A program made the position numbers and the translations under genes. Below are positions 25,416 through 34,392 of a DNA stretch of 47,736 nucleotides, in pieces. The stretch comes from Mongoliitalea lutea (GTDB lineage Bacteria > Bacteroidota > Bacteroidia > Cytophagales > Cyclobacteriaceae). The stretch is taken from the NCBI RefSeq assembly GCF_014652135.1, contig NZ_BMYF01000010.1:125029-172764 (forward strand). Direction: 5' to 3'. Positions within the stretch are counted from its first letter, which is position 1; every line of letters begins with the position of its first letter. The notes beneath the pieces are model-generated. The model was not told the DNA's origin and ran no database searches. It saw only the letters and a list, made by a program, of their open reading frames with translations.

Positions 25416-26678
25416 CTAATACCCATACTTTCCTTTCCACTTATCTTTTAGATAACGTTTGAGTTCTTGTTCTCGGGCATTGTTGCCGGGTCGGTAGAAG
25501 GGAGTGTTTTTGAGTTCGTCGGGAAGGTATTCTTGGTTGATAAAATTGCCCTCATAATCATGGGCGTAGTGATAGTTTTTGCCATAGTTCAAGTCCTTCA
25601 TCAGTTTGGTTGGGGCATTACGAAGGTGGAAGGGAACGGGTAAATCACCCGTTTGGCGGACGGCTTGCTGTGCTTCATTTATAGCCATATAAGCAGCATT
25701 GCTTTTGGGGCAGCTGGCAAGGTAGGTGACACATTGGGAGAGAATAATTCTTGCTTCTGGATAACCGATGATTTTTACCGCTTCAAAACAGTTGGTTGCC
25801 AACAGTAAGGCATTTGGGTTGGCATTGCCGATATCCTCTGATGCCAAAATGACCAACCTTCTCGCAATAAATTTTACATCTTCTCCACCTTCAATCATTC
25901 GGGCTAACCAATATACAGCTGCATTGGGGTCAGAGCCTCGGATAGATTTGATAAAGGCTGAGATGATATCGTAATGCTGCTCACCGCTTTTATCATATAA
26001 AGCCACTTTTTGTTGGGCAATCGTACTCACTTGGGCATCGGTGATCACACATGGGTTTTCCTCAATGGCATTAACGACGATTTCAAATAAGTTGAGGAGT
26101 TTGCGTCCATCCCCTCCCGATAATCGCAGTAAAGCTTCCGTTTCTTGGAGGTCAATAGTTCTTTTTTTCAAATCAAGATCTTTTTCCATAGCCTGCTTCA
26201 GCATAGCAAGTAATTCCTCTTTGCCCAAAGCATTGAGAGTAAACACCTGACATCTGGAAAGTAGTGCAGCATTGATTTCAAAAGAAGGGTTTTCAGTAGT
26301 AGCGCCGATGAGTCGGATGGTCCCTTTTTCTACGGCAGCCAGTAAGGCATCCTGTTGGGACTTGTTGAAGCGATGAATTTCATCAATGAATAAAACAACT
26401 CCTTGTTGAAATTTAGCTTTTTCGATGACTTCCCGGATGTCTTTGACCCCACTGCTGATGGCGGAAAGCGTGTAAAAAGGAACTTTGATTTCGTTGGCGA
26501 TGATATTGGCAATCGTTGTTTTCCCCACCCCTGGAGGTCCCCACAGAATCAAAGAAGGGACATTCCCAGATTGAATAGCTCTATATAGGAAGGTGTTAGG
26601 TGCGCTCAAGTGTTCCTGTCCAATCAATTCTTGCAAGCGAATGGGTCGCATGCGTTCGGCTAGAGGAGTGGGGTTCAT
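25416..26678 (-). CDS. rarA: Replication-associated recombination protein RarA (MgsA)
   Basis: 420 residues from the ATG at 26678. AAA+ ATPase related to clamp loaders: PLAERMRPIRLQELIGQ at the start, Walker [10 protein letters not shown] at 47-55, Walker B VLFIDEIHRF near 95-104, and a C-terminal tetramerisation region with LRNAPTKLMKDL and HAHDYEG-like HYAHDYEGNF. Acts at stalled replication forks. An in-frame TTG at 26720 lies upstream of a -7 box and is rejected as start. Divergent from ubiA. Confidence 0.95.
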   Translation of the reverse strand: MNPTPLAERMRPIRLQELIGQEHLSAPNTFLYRAIQSGNVPSLILWGPPGVGKTTIANIIANEIKVPFYTLSAISSGVKDIREVIEKAKFQQGVVLFIDEIHRFNKSQQDALLAAVEKGTIRLIGATTENPSFEINAALLSRCQVFTLNALGKEELLAMLKQAMEKDLDLKKRTIDLQETEALLRLSGGDGRKLLNLFEIVVNAIEENPCVITDAQVSTIAQQKVALYDKSGEQHYDIISAFIKSIRGSDPNAAVYWLARMIEGGEDVKFIARRLVILASEDIGNANPNALLLATNCFEAVKIIGYPEARIILSQCVTYLASCPKSNAAYMAINEAQQAVRQTGDLPVPFHLRNAPTKLMKDLNYGKNYHYAHDYEGNFINQEYLPDELKNTPFYRPGNNAREQELKRYLKDKWKGKYGY

Positions 26679-26701
26679 TGGTTTTTTGCTTGAAGGAATC
26701 T

Positions 26702-26709
26702 CAAAGATA
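26702..26709 (-). promoter_or_regulatory. Candidate -7 box for rarA
   Basis: Minus strand TATCTTTG, an exact TAnnTTTG match, 24 bases before the rarA ATG. No matching -33 TTTG at 19 bases, so only partly supported. Confidence 0.45.
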
Positions 26710-26815
26710 AAAAAGCTCAAGGTTTTCTAGGGTATATTTTTGGTAAGTATTGATGAGCTGCCAACATTAAATTTTTCAGCCCGTTAAATTCGCTTATTAG
26801 GCAAGGTTTTTTGTT

Positions 26816-26823
26816 TAATTTTG
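26816..26823 (+). promoter_or_regulatory. Candidate -7 box for the UbiA-family gene
   Basis: TAATTTTG, an exact TAnnTTTG match, only 5 bases before the ATG at 26828. If used, transcription would start near the first ATG, giving a nearly leaderless mRNA or translation from the second ATG at 26837. The -33 element is not evident. Confidence 0.35.
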
Positions 26824-26827
26824 TACG

Positions 26828-27700
26828 ATGAATTCCATGACAGCCACTCCCACATTTACGATTAAAGGCCTGCTGAAAATTAGTAGACCTTCCAATTTGC
26901 TGATTGTGGTATTTGCACAGCTGATGACTGCGCATTTTTTGGTGGAGACCACCCGTCAGGGAGTGCCTGTGTTGCAGGATATCAATTTGTATTTGATCAT
27001 TTTATCCACAGTTATCATTGCCGCTGCTGGATATATGATCAATGATTATTACGATGTGAAGATTGATTATGTCAATAAACCTGCAGAGGTGATCATTGGC
27101 AAAGGCATGAAGCGCAGGGTAGTGATTTTTTTGCATACCATACTCAATTTTTCTGGGATTGGAATTGGTTATCTCGTGAGTCCTCGGGTAGCGGTAATTA
27201 ATTTCTTTGCAGCTTTTTTACTTTGGTGGTATAGCAATGCATTAAAACGTTTGCCATTTGTAGGCAATCTGACAGTAGCTCTATTGACGGGAGCATCGAT
27301 TTGGATCATTGGTTATTATTATCAAAATGCAGAATTGTTAGTGCTTACTTATGCTATTTTTGCTTTTTTCCTAAATTTGATCAGAGAGATCCTTAAGGAT
27401 ATAGAAGACCGACATGGGGATAGAAAACACGGATGTCAGACCCTGCCAATAGTCTTTGGCTTCCGCAACACCAAGTATATTATATTTTTGATTGCCTTTG
27501 TGTTTGTGATTGCCATTTTGGTGGTAACTTTTAAAATCAACAAGTTATCACTCTTCTACTACTTTGGAGGGCTGAGTTTCTTGTTCTTTTTGTTTATGTA
27601 CAAAATCTACCAGGCCGATCGCAAAGCTCATTTTACACAACTGAGTTTGCTATCCAAGCTTTTGATGTTGGCGGGGATACTGAGCATGGGACTCATCTAA
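26828..27700 (+). CDS. UbiA-family prenyltransferase
   Basis: 290 residues with about eight or nine membrane segments. The first Asp-rich motif NDYYDVKID is at 72-80, the second REILKDIEDRHGD around 186-198; these bind Mg-prenyl diphosphate. Bacteroidota relatives are often annotated as geranylgeranylglycerol-phosphate geranylgeranyltransferase or 4-hydroxybenzoate-type enzymes; the acceptor cannot be fixed from sequence. Start could be the first ATG or the fourth codon (26837). It ends 4 bases from the convergent ccmB gene. Confidence 0.9.
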   Translation: MNSMTATPTFTIKGLLKISRPSNLLIVVFAQLMTAHFLVETTRQGVPVLQDINLYLIILSTVIIAAAGYMINDYYDVKIDYVNKPAEVIIGKGMKRRVVIFLHTILNFSGIGIGYLVSPRVAVINFFAAFLLWWYSNALKRLPFVGNLTVALLTGASIWIIGYYYQNAELLVLTYAIFAFFLNLIREILKDIEDRHGDRKHGCQTLPIVFGFRNTKYIIFLIAFVFVIAILVVTFKINKLSLFYYFGGLSFLFFLFMYKIYQADRKAHFTQLSLLSKLLMLAGILSMGLI

Positions 27701-27704
27701 ACTG

Positions 27705-28370
27705 TCAACTTCTCCACAAATAAGGGAACAAAATATAAGCAGCTGCTGCAATGATGGCATTGATGGCGGCAAGCGTGATCAATTTGTCTACGCTCACAGA
27801 AAAATCCAAACCGTCGATTGCATTTTTGGATACCCTGATGGCCATTAAGAGAATGGGGATAATCACGGGGAAACTCAAAATAGCCATCAAGGTTGCGTTA
27901 TTACTTGCCTTGGAAGCAATGCCCGAAACCATGGTCAAACATGCAGAAAAGCCTATAGACCCCAAGAATAGGTTGAGTACAAATAAGCCTTGATCTTCAA
28001 CTGGATTTCCTAATATGACACTGAAAACCAAGTACCCTAGCAAGGCCAAAACCAATGTTAGCAGGGTATTATACAGCATTTTTGAAATAATGATGGCTTC
28101 AGGTGAGGCAATCATGTAATAGTATAATTGCCGGCCTTGATGTTCCTGTATGAAACTCTTGGCAACAGCATTCACTGCGGAAAAAAGTATAATGATCCAG
28201 TAAAGTGCATTCCAAGTGGGTACGCCGATATTTCCTTGCTTTGCCCCAACACTCAGATATACAATAAAGACAGCCGACACTACGTAAAGCAAAATACCAT
28301 TAAGGGCATATTTCTGTCTCCACTCAAGTGTGAATTCTTTGATGATAAGCGTTTGGATCTGTTGCAACAT
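27705..28370 (-). CDS. ccmB: Heme exporter membrane protein CcmB
   Basis: 221 residues with six membrane segments, the size and hydropathy of CcmB. The N-terminal LIIKEFTLEWRQKYALNGILLY segment and the FIQEHQGRQLYYYM stretch are characteristic. It is the membrane part of the CcmAB ATPase system used in c-type cytochrome maturation, consistent with the cco genes at the window start. Neither ccmA nor ccmC is adjacent: the gene upstream is the LacI regulator. Monocistronic by position. Confidence 0.9.
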   Translation of the reverse strand: MLQQIQTLIIKEFTLEWRQKYALNGILLYVVSAVFIVYLSVGAKQGNIGVPTWNALYWIIILFSAVNAVAKSFIQEHQGRQLYYYMIASPEAIIISKMLYNTLLTLVLALLGYLVFSVILGNPVEDQGLFVLNLFLGSIGFSACLTMVSGIASKASNNATLMAILSFPVIIPILLMAIRVSKNAIDGLDFSVSVDKLITLAAINAIIAAAAYILFPYLWRS

Positions 28371-28443
28371 GGGGCAAAGATAGGTCTTAAATTAATTTGT
28401 TGCATTTATCCATAGCTGTAATTAAATTGAGCAATTATTTTTA

Positions 28444-29472
28444 TTACCGTCTAATGGAAGATTCTCTAATAATTAAATCTGACCGGAGGGTAATTTTGTT
28501 TGTGTTCTGAAGAAGCGTAGTTTCTGATTCGTCTAAATAATTGATTAAATTTTTCATGGCAACTTCACCCATTTCAAAACCAGGATAGTTGATAGTTGTA
28601 ATTTTTGGCTGCACAAGTCTTGAAATCACCTCATTATTGAACCCTACAATGGCGATGTCCTCAGGCACACGTATCCCCTTTTGTATAAGCTGGTTCATGC
28701 AGCTTGCTGCACAAGCATCGTTTGAGACAAAAAGCCCATCAGGTAATGGGTTCATTTGAAGTACTTTATCAATAACAAATTCCGCTGCATTCTCATTAAT
28801 TTCATTAAGAACAATGATTTGATCTTCATTAAATTCTATTCCTTTATCAATCAAGGCGTATTTAAATCCTTTTAATCTTTCCGCATAGACACTTATTTTA
28901 GTGCTTCCCAATACATGTACTATTTTCTTACAACCTTGATCAATTAAGTGGTTAGTTGCTAATTGCGCAGATTGGATATTATCAATAGTTACTCCTACAC
29001 TATCTCTGCTATTGGCGATTCTATCATAGAAGAGTACTGGAATCCCTTTTTTATGAAAGGGCTCAAAATGCTCTAGTTGCTCGGCTTCACTTGCTAAGGA
29101 TACAATCAGTCCATCCACTCTACTTTTAAACATAGATCTAGTATTGGCAATTTCTTTTTCGCTTGATTCAAGTGATTGTGTAATGACAAGATTGTATCCG
29201 GCCTCATTAGCTACTTTTTCCATACCTGCTAATACAGAAGCTTGGAAACTGCTGTTAAGACTTGGTACAATAACTCCAATATTATTAGTTTTTTTGCTTC
29301 TGAGATTGGCGGCAAAAACATTTGATTGATAACCCATTTCCGCAGCAGCTTGAAAAATTTTCTTTTTAGTTTTTTCTTTAACTGCTGGATGGTTATTTAG
29401 AGCCCTACTTACGGTGGTAGGTGAGACACCAATATTTTTAGCTATATCATAGATTGTAACTTCTTTATCCAT
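28444..29472 (-). CDS. LacI-family transcriptional regulator of the xylose/uronate locus
   Basis: 342 residues. N-terminal helix-turn-helix (about 4-25: VTIYDIAKNIGVSPTTVSRA) with hinge helix LRSKKTNN at about 58-65. The C-terminal periplasmic-binding-like domain has IGVIVPSLNS and DGLFVSNDACAASCM. Divergent from the uxuA operon across 506 bases. Three operators of the form TGAAAYCGRTTTCA (29595, 29746, 37041) fit LacI-type DNA binding with a central CG. Probably a repressor released by a sugar of the pathway; the ligand is not known. Confidence 0.93.
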   Translation of the reverse strand: MDKEVTIYDIAKNIGVSPTTVSRALNNHPAVKEKTKKKIFQAAAEMGYQSNVFAANLRSKKTNNIGVIVPSLNSSFQASVLAGMEKVANEAGYNLVITQSLESSEKEIANTRSMFKSRVDGLIVSLASEAEQLEHFEPFHKKGIPVLFYDRIANSRDSVGVTIDNIQSAQLATNHLIDQGCKKIVHVLGSTKISVYAERLKGFKYALIDKGIEFNEDQIIVLNEINENAAEFVIDKVLQMNPLPDGLFVSNDACAASCMNQLIQKGIRVPEDIAIVGFNNEVISRLVQPKITTINYPGFEMGEVAMKNLINYLDESETTLLQNTNKITLRSDLIIRESSIRR

Positions 29473-29553
29473 AATTAAAACTGATGAGAAAACGTAGATA
29501 TCGTATTAGGTACTAATTAAGGTTTTTTTTTCAAAAAAATTTAAAGACCTAAT

Positions 29554-29584
29554 CAAATGTATTTGTTTTTTTTCTCTCATCAAA
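29554..29584 (-). promoter_or_regulatory. Promoter of the LacI-family gene
   Basis: On the minus strand, TTTG (29581-29584), exactly 19 bases, then TACATTTG (29554-29561). This is a perfect match to the Bacteroidota -33/-7 consensus TTTG-N19-TAnnTTTG. It gives a leader of about 75 bases before the ATG at 29472. The first operator (29595-29608) sits just upstream of the -33 element. Confidence 0.75.
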
Positions 29585-29594
29585 CTTTTAAAGA

Positions 29595-29608
29595 TGAAAT
29601 CGATTTCT
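29595..29608. promoter_or_regulatory. LacI-type operator 1
   Basis: TGAAATCGATTTCT, containing the perfect 12-bp palindrome GAAATCGATTTC (29596-29607). It lies 11 bases beyond the -33 box of the regulator gene, so autoregulation is likely. Confidence 0.65.
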
Positions 29609-29745
29609 TGTAATTTATCCTTGCGCGAAGTCAAATACACTAATTTTTATAAAAATATTGTAAATTTAGACGAGTTCATTTGTCATTTTTTTTAATCCAA
29701 ACTTGGTCTTCGCCAATAAAAAATGATCAATATTTTGAAATAAAA

Positions 29746-29759
29746 TGAAATCGGTTGCA
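29746..29759. promoter_or_regulatory. LacI-type operator 2
   Basis: TGAAATCGGTTGCA, within the longer imperfect palindrome AATGNAANCGNTTNCATT (29744-29761). It lies 219 bases before uxuA. No exact -33/-7 pair was found for uxuA, so its distance to the transcription start is unknown. Confidence 0.6.
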
Positions 29760-29978
29760 TTTTTCTAAAAAAATCTCCAAGTTTAGGTCGAAAATGAGAG
29801 ATCAGGTGTTTGATTATCGGCTACATGCATGATTTATAAGTTCCTCAATTTTTCAATTTTCAACTATAAAATTGTGAAAATAAGTAGTTGTTTTCTTTCG
29901 CGATCAGAGATATGAAATCAGAGTGTCGTTTTAGAAACAAGGTTAACTTACGGTAAGATAAACCCAAAAATGTGAGTA

Positions 29979-31163
29979 ATGAAAAATAACCTAATTCAGT
30001 CTTGGAGGTGGTTTGGTCCCAATGATCCTGTAAGCCTTAGTGAGATCAAACAAGCAGGTGTAACGGGTATAGTTTCTGCATTACATCATATTCCCCATGG
30101 AGAAGTCTGGAAATATGAAGATATCATTCAAAGAAAGCAAGAGATTGCTAAGTTTGGGTTAAGCTGGGAAGTTGTAGAGTCTTTACCGGTACATGAATCT
30201 ATCAAGACGAATGATGTCAACGCAACTTTTTACCTATCAAATTATATTGAAAGTTTAAAAAACTTGGCTAAGGCAGGCTTGACGACTGTGTGTTATAATT
30301 TTATGCCAGTATTAGATTGGACCCGAACCGATCTTTCGTTTACCTTAACTACTGGATCCAAAGCTTTATACTTTGATTGGACAGATTTGGCATATTTTGA
30401 CTGTTTTGTTTTGAAGAGGGAAGGAGCCGAAAAGAGTTATTCAAAGGCTGTCTTATCAATGCTCCAAAGTAGATTCAATGATTATACAGTAGAAAAGCTC
30501 AAAGCATTGGAGGAAATCATTTGTATGGGGGTTCCAACAGAGGCTGCGATCAGTATTCCTGAATTGAGATCGAGTCTAGAAATATACACATCCATTGGTA
30601 AGGATGGATTAAGACAAAATTTAAAGCTTTTTTTAGATGCTATTGCTGATACATGTGAGTCTTTTGGTATTCAAATGACTCTTCATCCCGATGATCCACC
30701 GTACCCTATTTTAGGTCTTCCCAGAATCGCATCATGTAGCGAAGATTTAGAATGGATTTTCTCCAATCAACCCAAAAAATTTAATGGACTCTGTTTCTGT
30801 ACAGGCTCATTAGGGGCAGGTCCATTCAATGATATTCCCAAAATGGTTCAGTCTTTTGGGGATCGAATTCATTTTGTGCATTTAAGAAACGTTAAGAGAG
30901 ATCAATTTGGAAACTTCTTTGAATCAGATCATTTGGATGGAGATGTAGATATGTTTGAAGTGATGAAAGAGTTGGTACAATTAAATAATTTAAGAGAAAA
31001 ACCTATCCCATTTCGGCCAGACCACGGACATCAAATGCTTGATGATCTTCAAAAAACAACCAATCCTGGATACTCTGCTATTGGTAGATTAAAAGGCCTT
31101 GCAGAATTACGCGGCTTAGAGTTAGGGATAGCCAGAATGTTTTCTGTGCTGTCTGATGAATAG
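29979..31163 (+). CDS. uxuA: Mannonate dehydratase
   Basis: 394 residues, the family length. Dehydrates D-mannonate to 2-keto-3-deoxygluconate in glucuronate breakdown. Characteristic stretches are QSWRWFGPNDPV near the start, HPDDPPYPILGLPRI in the middle, VHLRN, and FRPDHGHQMLDD near the C-terminus, which carry metal and substrate ligands. First gene of an operon with a symporter, xylB and xylA (gaps of 44, 10 and 37 bases). The other glucuronate genes (uxaC, uxuB, kdgK) are not in the window. Confidence 0.96.
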   Translation: MKNNLIQSWRWFGPNDPVSLSEIKQAGVTGIVSALHHIPHGEVWKYEDIIQRKQEIAKFGLSWEVVESLPVHESIKTNDVNATFYLSNYIESLKNLAKAGLTTVCYNFMPVLDWTRTDLSFTLTTGSKALYFDWTDLAYFDCFVLKREGAEKSYSKAVLSMLQSRFNDYTVEKLKALEEIICMGVPTEAAISIPELRSSLEIYTSIGKDGLRQNLKLFLDAIADTCESFGIQMTLHPDDPPYPILGLPRIASCSEDLEWIFSNQPKKFNGLCFCTGSLGAGPFNDIPKMVQSFGDRIHFVHLRNVKRDQFGNFFESDHLDGDVDMFEVMKELVQLNNLREKPIPFRPDHGHQMLDDLQKTTNPGYSAIGRLKGLAELRGLELGIARMFSVLSDE

Positions 31164-31207
31164 TATAATCCAAACCTAGAAATAAACCTATTAAACCAAA
31201 CACATAC

Positions 31208-32851
31208 ATGTTATTAGAACCTATTGATCTTATTGTTTTTATCGGATATTGTTGTCTGATAGTGGGCATGGGTCTTTTTGTCTCGAGGGAGAAAAAAGGT
31301 CATGTCAAGGATTCCAAAGATTATTTCTTAGCATCCAAAGCATTGCCATGGTGGGCTGTTGGAGCTTCTTTGATCGCATCCAATATTTCTGCAGAACAAT
31401 TTATTGGGATGTCAGGTTCTGGCTTTGCACTGGGGCTTGCGATATCCACGTATGAATGGATGGCCGCAATTACACTTTTAGTGGTGGCTATTTTCTTTCT
31501 ACCTGTATTTATGAAAAAGGGGATTTATACCATGCCCGGGTTTCTTTTTGACAGGTATGATGCAAGGGTACGTACGACCATGGCTATTTTCTGGTTGGCA
31601 TTGTATGTTTTTGTAAACCTTACTTCTGTGCTCTATTTAGGAGCATTGAGTTTGAATACCATCATGAATGTACCGATGACTTATGGGATTGTTGGGTTGG
31701 CACTTTTTGCGATGATTTACTCTATTTATGGCGGCTTGAAAGCAGTCGCTTGGACAGATGTAGTCCAAGTCTTCTTCTTAGCAGCTGGTGGTCTAGCAAC
31801 CACCTACATTGCTTTGACCATGGTTGGTGAGGGAAGTGCTTGGGAAGGCCTTGGTTTACTAAGAAAAGAAGTGCCTGGGCATTTTTCTATGATTCTTTCC
31901 AAAGGAGAAATGATGATTTCAGATGGAAAAGGTGGATTGAAAGATGCCTATTTGGATCTCCCTGGATTGAGTGTCTTGGTGGGAGGTATGTGGATTGTAA
32001 ACCTCAATTATTGGGGATTTAATCAATATATTACCCAGCGTGCGCTAGCAGCAAAGAGTTTGGATGAAGCACAAAAAGGGATGATTTTTGCTGGATTTTT
32101 GAAACTTTTGATGCCTTTGATAGTGGTTATTCCTGGCATAGCTGCTTTGGTAATTGTCAACAATGGAATAGACGCATCTTTTGTTGAGTCGATGAAAGAT
32201 CCTGTTTCTGGACTGATAAAATCAGATAGAGCATATCCAACCTTACTTCAATTATTACCAACGGGACTTAAAGGCCTAGCATTTGCGGCATTGACGGCTG
32301 CTATCGTTTCCTCCTTAGCCTCCATGGCCAATAGTACATCCACGATATTCACCATGGATATCTACAATAAGTACATTAATAAAAATGCAGCTGAATCTAA
32401 GCAAGTATTGATTGGTAGAGTTACCGCAGCAGTAGCCTTTATTATTGCAGCTATCGTTGCGCCAGCTTTAGGACAATTAGACCAGGCTTTCCAGTTTATT
32501 CAAGAATACACAGGTTTTATAAGTCCAGGGGTTTTTGCGATTTTCTTGTTGGGTGTGTTTTGGAAAAAAACCACATCAAATGCTGCTCTAACGGGTGCTG
32601 CTTTGAGTATTCCACTTTCTGTGGTGTTAAAAGTTTATTGGCCTGATTTACCTTTTTTGGATAGAATGGGAGTTGTGTTCCTTACGTTGGTTGCGTTAAT
32701 GGTAGTTGTAAGCTTAATCGAAGGAAAAGGCAAAGATCATCCAAAAAGCATACAAATTGACAAGAGTTTATTTACAACAAGTCCAGGTTTTAAGATTGGA
32801 GCACTATTCATAATATTAATTACGACAGCGCTCTATATTTTATTCTGGTAA
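31208..32851 (+). CDS. Sodium/sugar symporter (SSS/SGLT family)
   Basis: 547 residues with about 14 membrane segments. The SSS signature is visible (YSIYGGLKAVAWTDVVQVF), as are the unwound first helix region WWAVGASLIASNISAEQFIG and SSLASMANSTSTIFTMDIY. Imports a sugar, or possibly a uronate, using the sodium gradient across the inner membrane. Placement directly before xylB and xylA makes xylose the most likely substrate. Ten bases separate it from xylB. Confidence 0.93.
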   Translation: MLLEPIDLIVFIGYCCLIVGMGLFVSREKKGHVKDSKDYFLASKALPWWAVGASLIASNISAEQFIGMSGSGFALGLAISTYEWMAAITLLVVAIFFLPVFMKKGIYTMPGFLFDRYDARVRTTMAIFWLALYVFVNLTSVLYLGALSLNTIMNVPMTYGIVGLALFAMIYSIYGGLKAVAWTDVVQVFFLAAGGLATTYIALTMVGEGSAWEGLGLLRKEVPGHFSMILSKGEMMISDGKGGLKDAYLDLPGLSVLVGGMWIVNLNYWGFNQYITQRALAAKSLDEAQKGMIFAGFLKLLMPLIVVIPGIAALVIVNNGIDASFVESMKDPVSGLIKSDRAYPTLLQLLPTGLKGLAFAALTAAIVSSLASMANSTSTIFTMDIYNKYINKNAAESKQVLIGRVTAAVAFIIAAIVAPALGQLDQAFQFIQEYTGFISPGVFAIFLLGVFWKKTTSNAALTGAALSIPLSVVLKVYWPDLPFLDRMGVVFLTLVALMVVVSLIEGKGKDHPKSIQIDKSLFTTSPGFKIGALFIILITTALYILFW

Positions 32852-32861
32852 TTATAGCGAT

Positions 32862-34355
32862 ATGAGAAATTTACTTCTAGGATACGATTTGGGGAGTTCT
32901 TCGGTAAAGGCAAGTTTGTTGGATGCCGATACTGGCAAATTGGTCGCTTCCGAAACTTTGCCAAAAGTGGAGATGCCTATTCATTCTCCGCAAACTGACT
33001 GGGCAGAACAAGATCCTTCCATGTGGTGGGAATATGTGGTAGGTTGTACCAAAGCCTTGGTTTCCCAAGCTACTATACAGAAGGGAGAACTGAAAGCGAT
33101 TGGTATTTCATATCAGATGCACGGACTGGTTTTGGTTGATAAAAATCAAGAGGTATTAAGGCCTGCTATTATTTGGTGCGATAGTCGTGCAGTGGAGCTT
33201 GGCAATCAAGCATTTGAAAAATTGGGGCCTGCCTATTGCCTTCCGCATTTGCTCAATTCTCCAGGGAACTTTACAGCATCTAAACTTAAGTGGGTCAAGG
33301 ATAATGAGCCGTCCATTTATGAGCAAATCCATAAATTCATGCTTCCTGGGGATTTTATTGCCATGAAGCTGACTGGAGAGATATTGACTACCGAAACTGG
33401 CTTGTCAGAAGGTATTTTCTGGGATTATCAGGAGGGTAAAGTCTCTCAAAGGTTATTAGATGTGTATGGTATCGATAAGGCATTAGTACCTGACTATACT
33501 GCATCATTTGCACATCAAGGAAAAGTTTCTGCTGATGCTTCTGCTCTTTTAGGAATCGAGGCAGGAATTCCTATTTGCTATAGGGCAGGAGATCAGCCAA
33601 ATAATGCTTTTTCATTGAATGTATTGAAAGAAGGGGAGTTAGCTACTACCGCAGGGACCTCTGGAACTGTCTATGGAGTGACGACACAGCCGTTATTTGA
33701 TCCAAAATCTAGGGTAAATACCTTTATTCACGTCAATCACCAAGAAAAAAATCCTAGCTATGGTGTTCTTCTGTGCGTCAACGGGACAGGTATTCTGAAT
33801 TCATGGACAAGACGCTTACTTGGAGGAGATTCTCTTTCTTATCCAGAAATTAATGAATTGGCAGCAAAGGCAGCAATTGGTTCTGATGGATTGAGTTTTA
33901 TTCCATTTGGTAATGGTGTGGAGAGAATCATGGAAAATAAGCCTGTTGGGGCAAGTTTGGTGGGGCTAAATTTACTCAAGCATGAGCGTGCACATGTTTT
34001 GCGAGCAACACAGGAAGGGATTGTATCAGCCTTGACTTATGGGTTTAATATCATGAAGGGGATGGGGCTTAATCTGAATACGGTAAAAGCAGGACATGCC
34101 AATATGTTTTTAAGTCCATTGTTCCGGGAGGCTTTTGTGAATATGAATGAGGTGTCTTTAGAGCTTTATGATACAGATGGCTCTCAGGGGGCTGCAAGAG
34201 GTGCAGGAATCGGACTCGGCTTGTATGCTTCGACTGATGAGGCATTTGAAAGTTTGGAGAAAATTGCTTCTCTTGAGCCAAAACAGATCTTGATAGAAGC
34301 TTATGCTGAGGCATATGAAGTCTGGAAATCCCGTCTAGCTCAGTTAACAGTTTGA
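32862..34355 (+). CDS. xylB: Xylulokinase (FGGY kinase)
   Basis: 497 residues. Phosphorylates D-xylulose to xylulose 5-phosphate. N-terminal phosphate-binding GYDLGSSSVKASL (7-19), substrate-binding MHGLVL (86-91) and CDSRA (106-110), catalytic aspartate D244 in RAGDQPNNAF, and the second ATP-binding TTAGTSGTVYG. GSQGAARGAGIG at the C-terminus is typical of XylB. Sits 10 bases after the symporter and 37 bases before xylA. Confidence 0.96.
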   Translation: MRNLLLGYDLGSSSVKASLLDADTGKLVASETLPKVEMPIHSPQTDWAEQDPSMWWEYVVGCTKALVSQATIQKGELKAIGISYQMHGLVLVDKNQEVLRPAIIWCDSRAVELGNQAFEKLGPAYCLPHLLNSPGNFTASKLKWVKDNEPSIYEQIHKFMLPGDFIAMKLTGEILTTETGLSEGIFWDYQEGKVSQRLLDVYGIDKALVPDYTASFAHQGKVSADASALLGIEAGIPICYRAGDQPNNAFSLNVLKEGELATTAGTSGTVYGVTTQPLFDPKSRVNTFIHVNHQEKNPSYGVLLCVNGTGILNSWTRRLLGGDSLSYPEINELAAKAAIGSDGLSFIPFGNGVERIMENKPVGASLVGLNLLKHERAHVLRATQEGIVSALTYGFNIMKGMGLNLNTVKAGHANMFLSPLFREAFVNMNEVSLELYDTDGSQGAARGAGIGLGLYASTDEAFESLEKIASLEPKQILIEAYAEAYEVWKSRLAQLTV

Positions 34356-34392
34356 AATTGAATAATTAAAATAAAATAAATCTATTACGCAT

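Noticed and set aside
26679-26720. TTG start for rarA at 26720
   Set aside because: It lies upstream of the probable -7 box; the ATG at 26678 starts at the conserved PLAERMRP segment.
29473-29978. Small RNA or riboswitch in the long lacI-uxuA spacer
   Set aside because: No stable conserved-looking fold or terminator was seen; the spacer is explained only in part by the operators and the lacI promoter.
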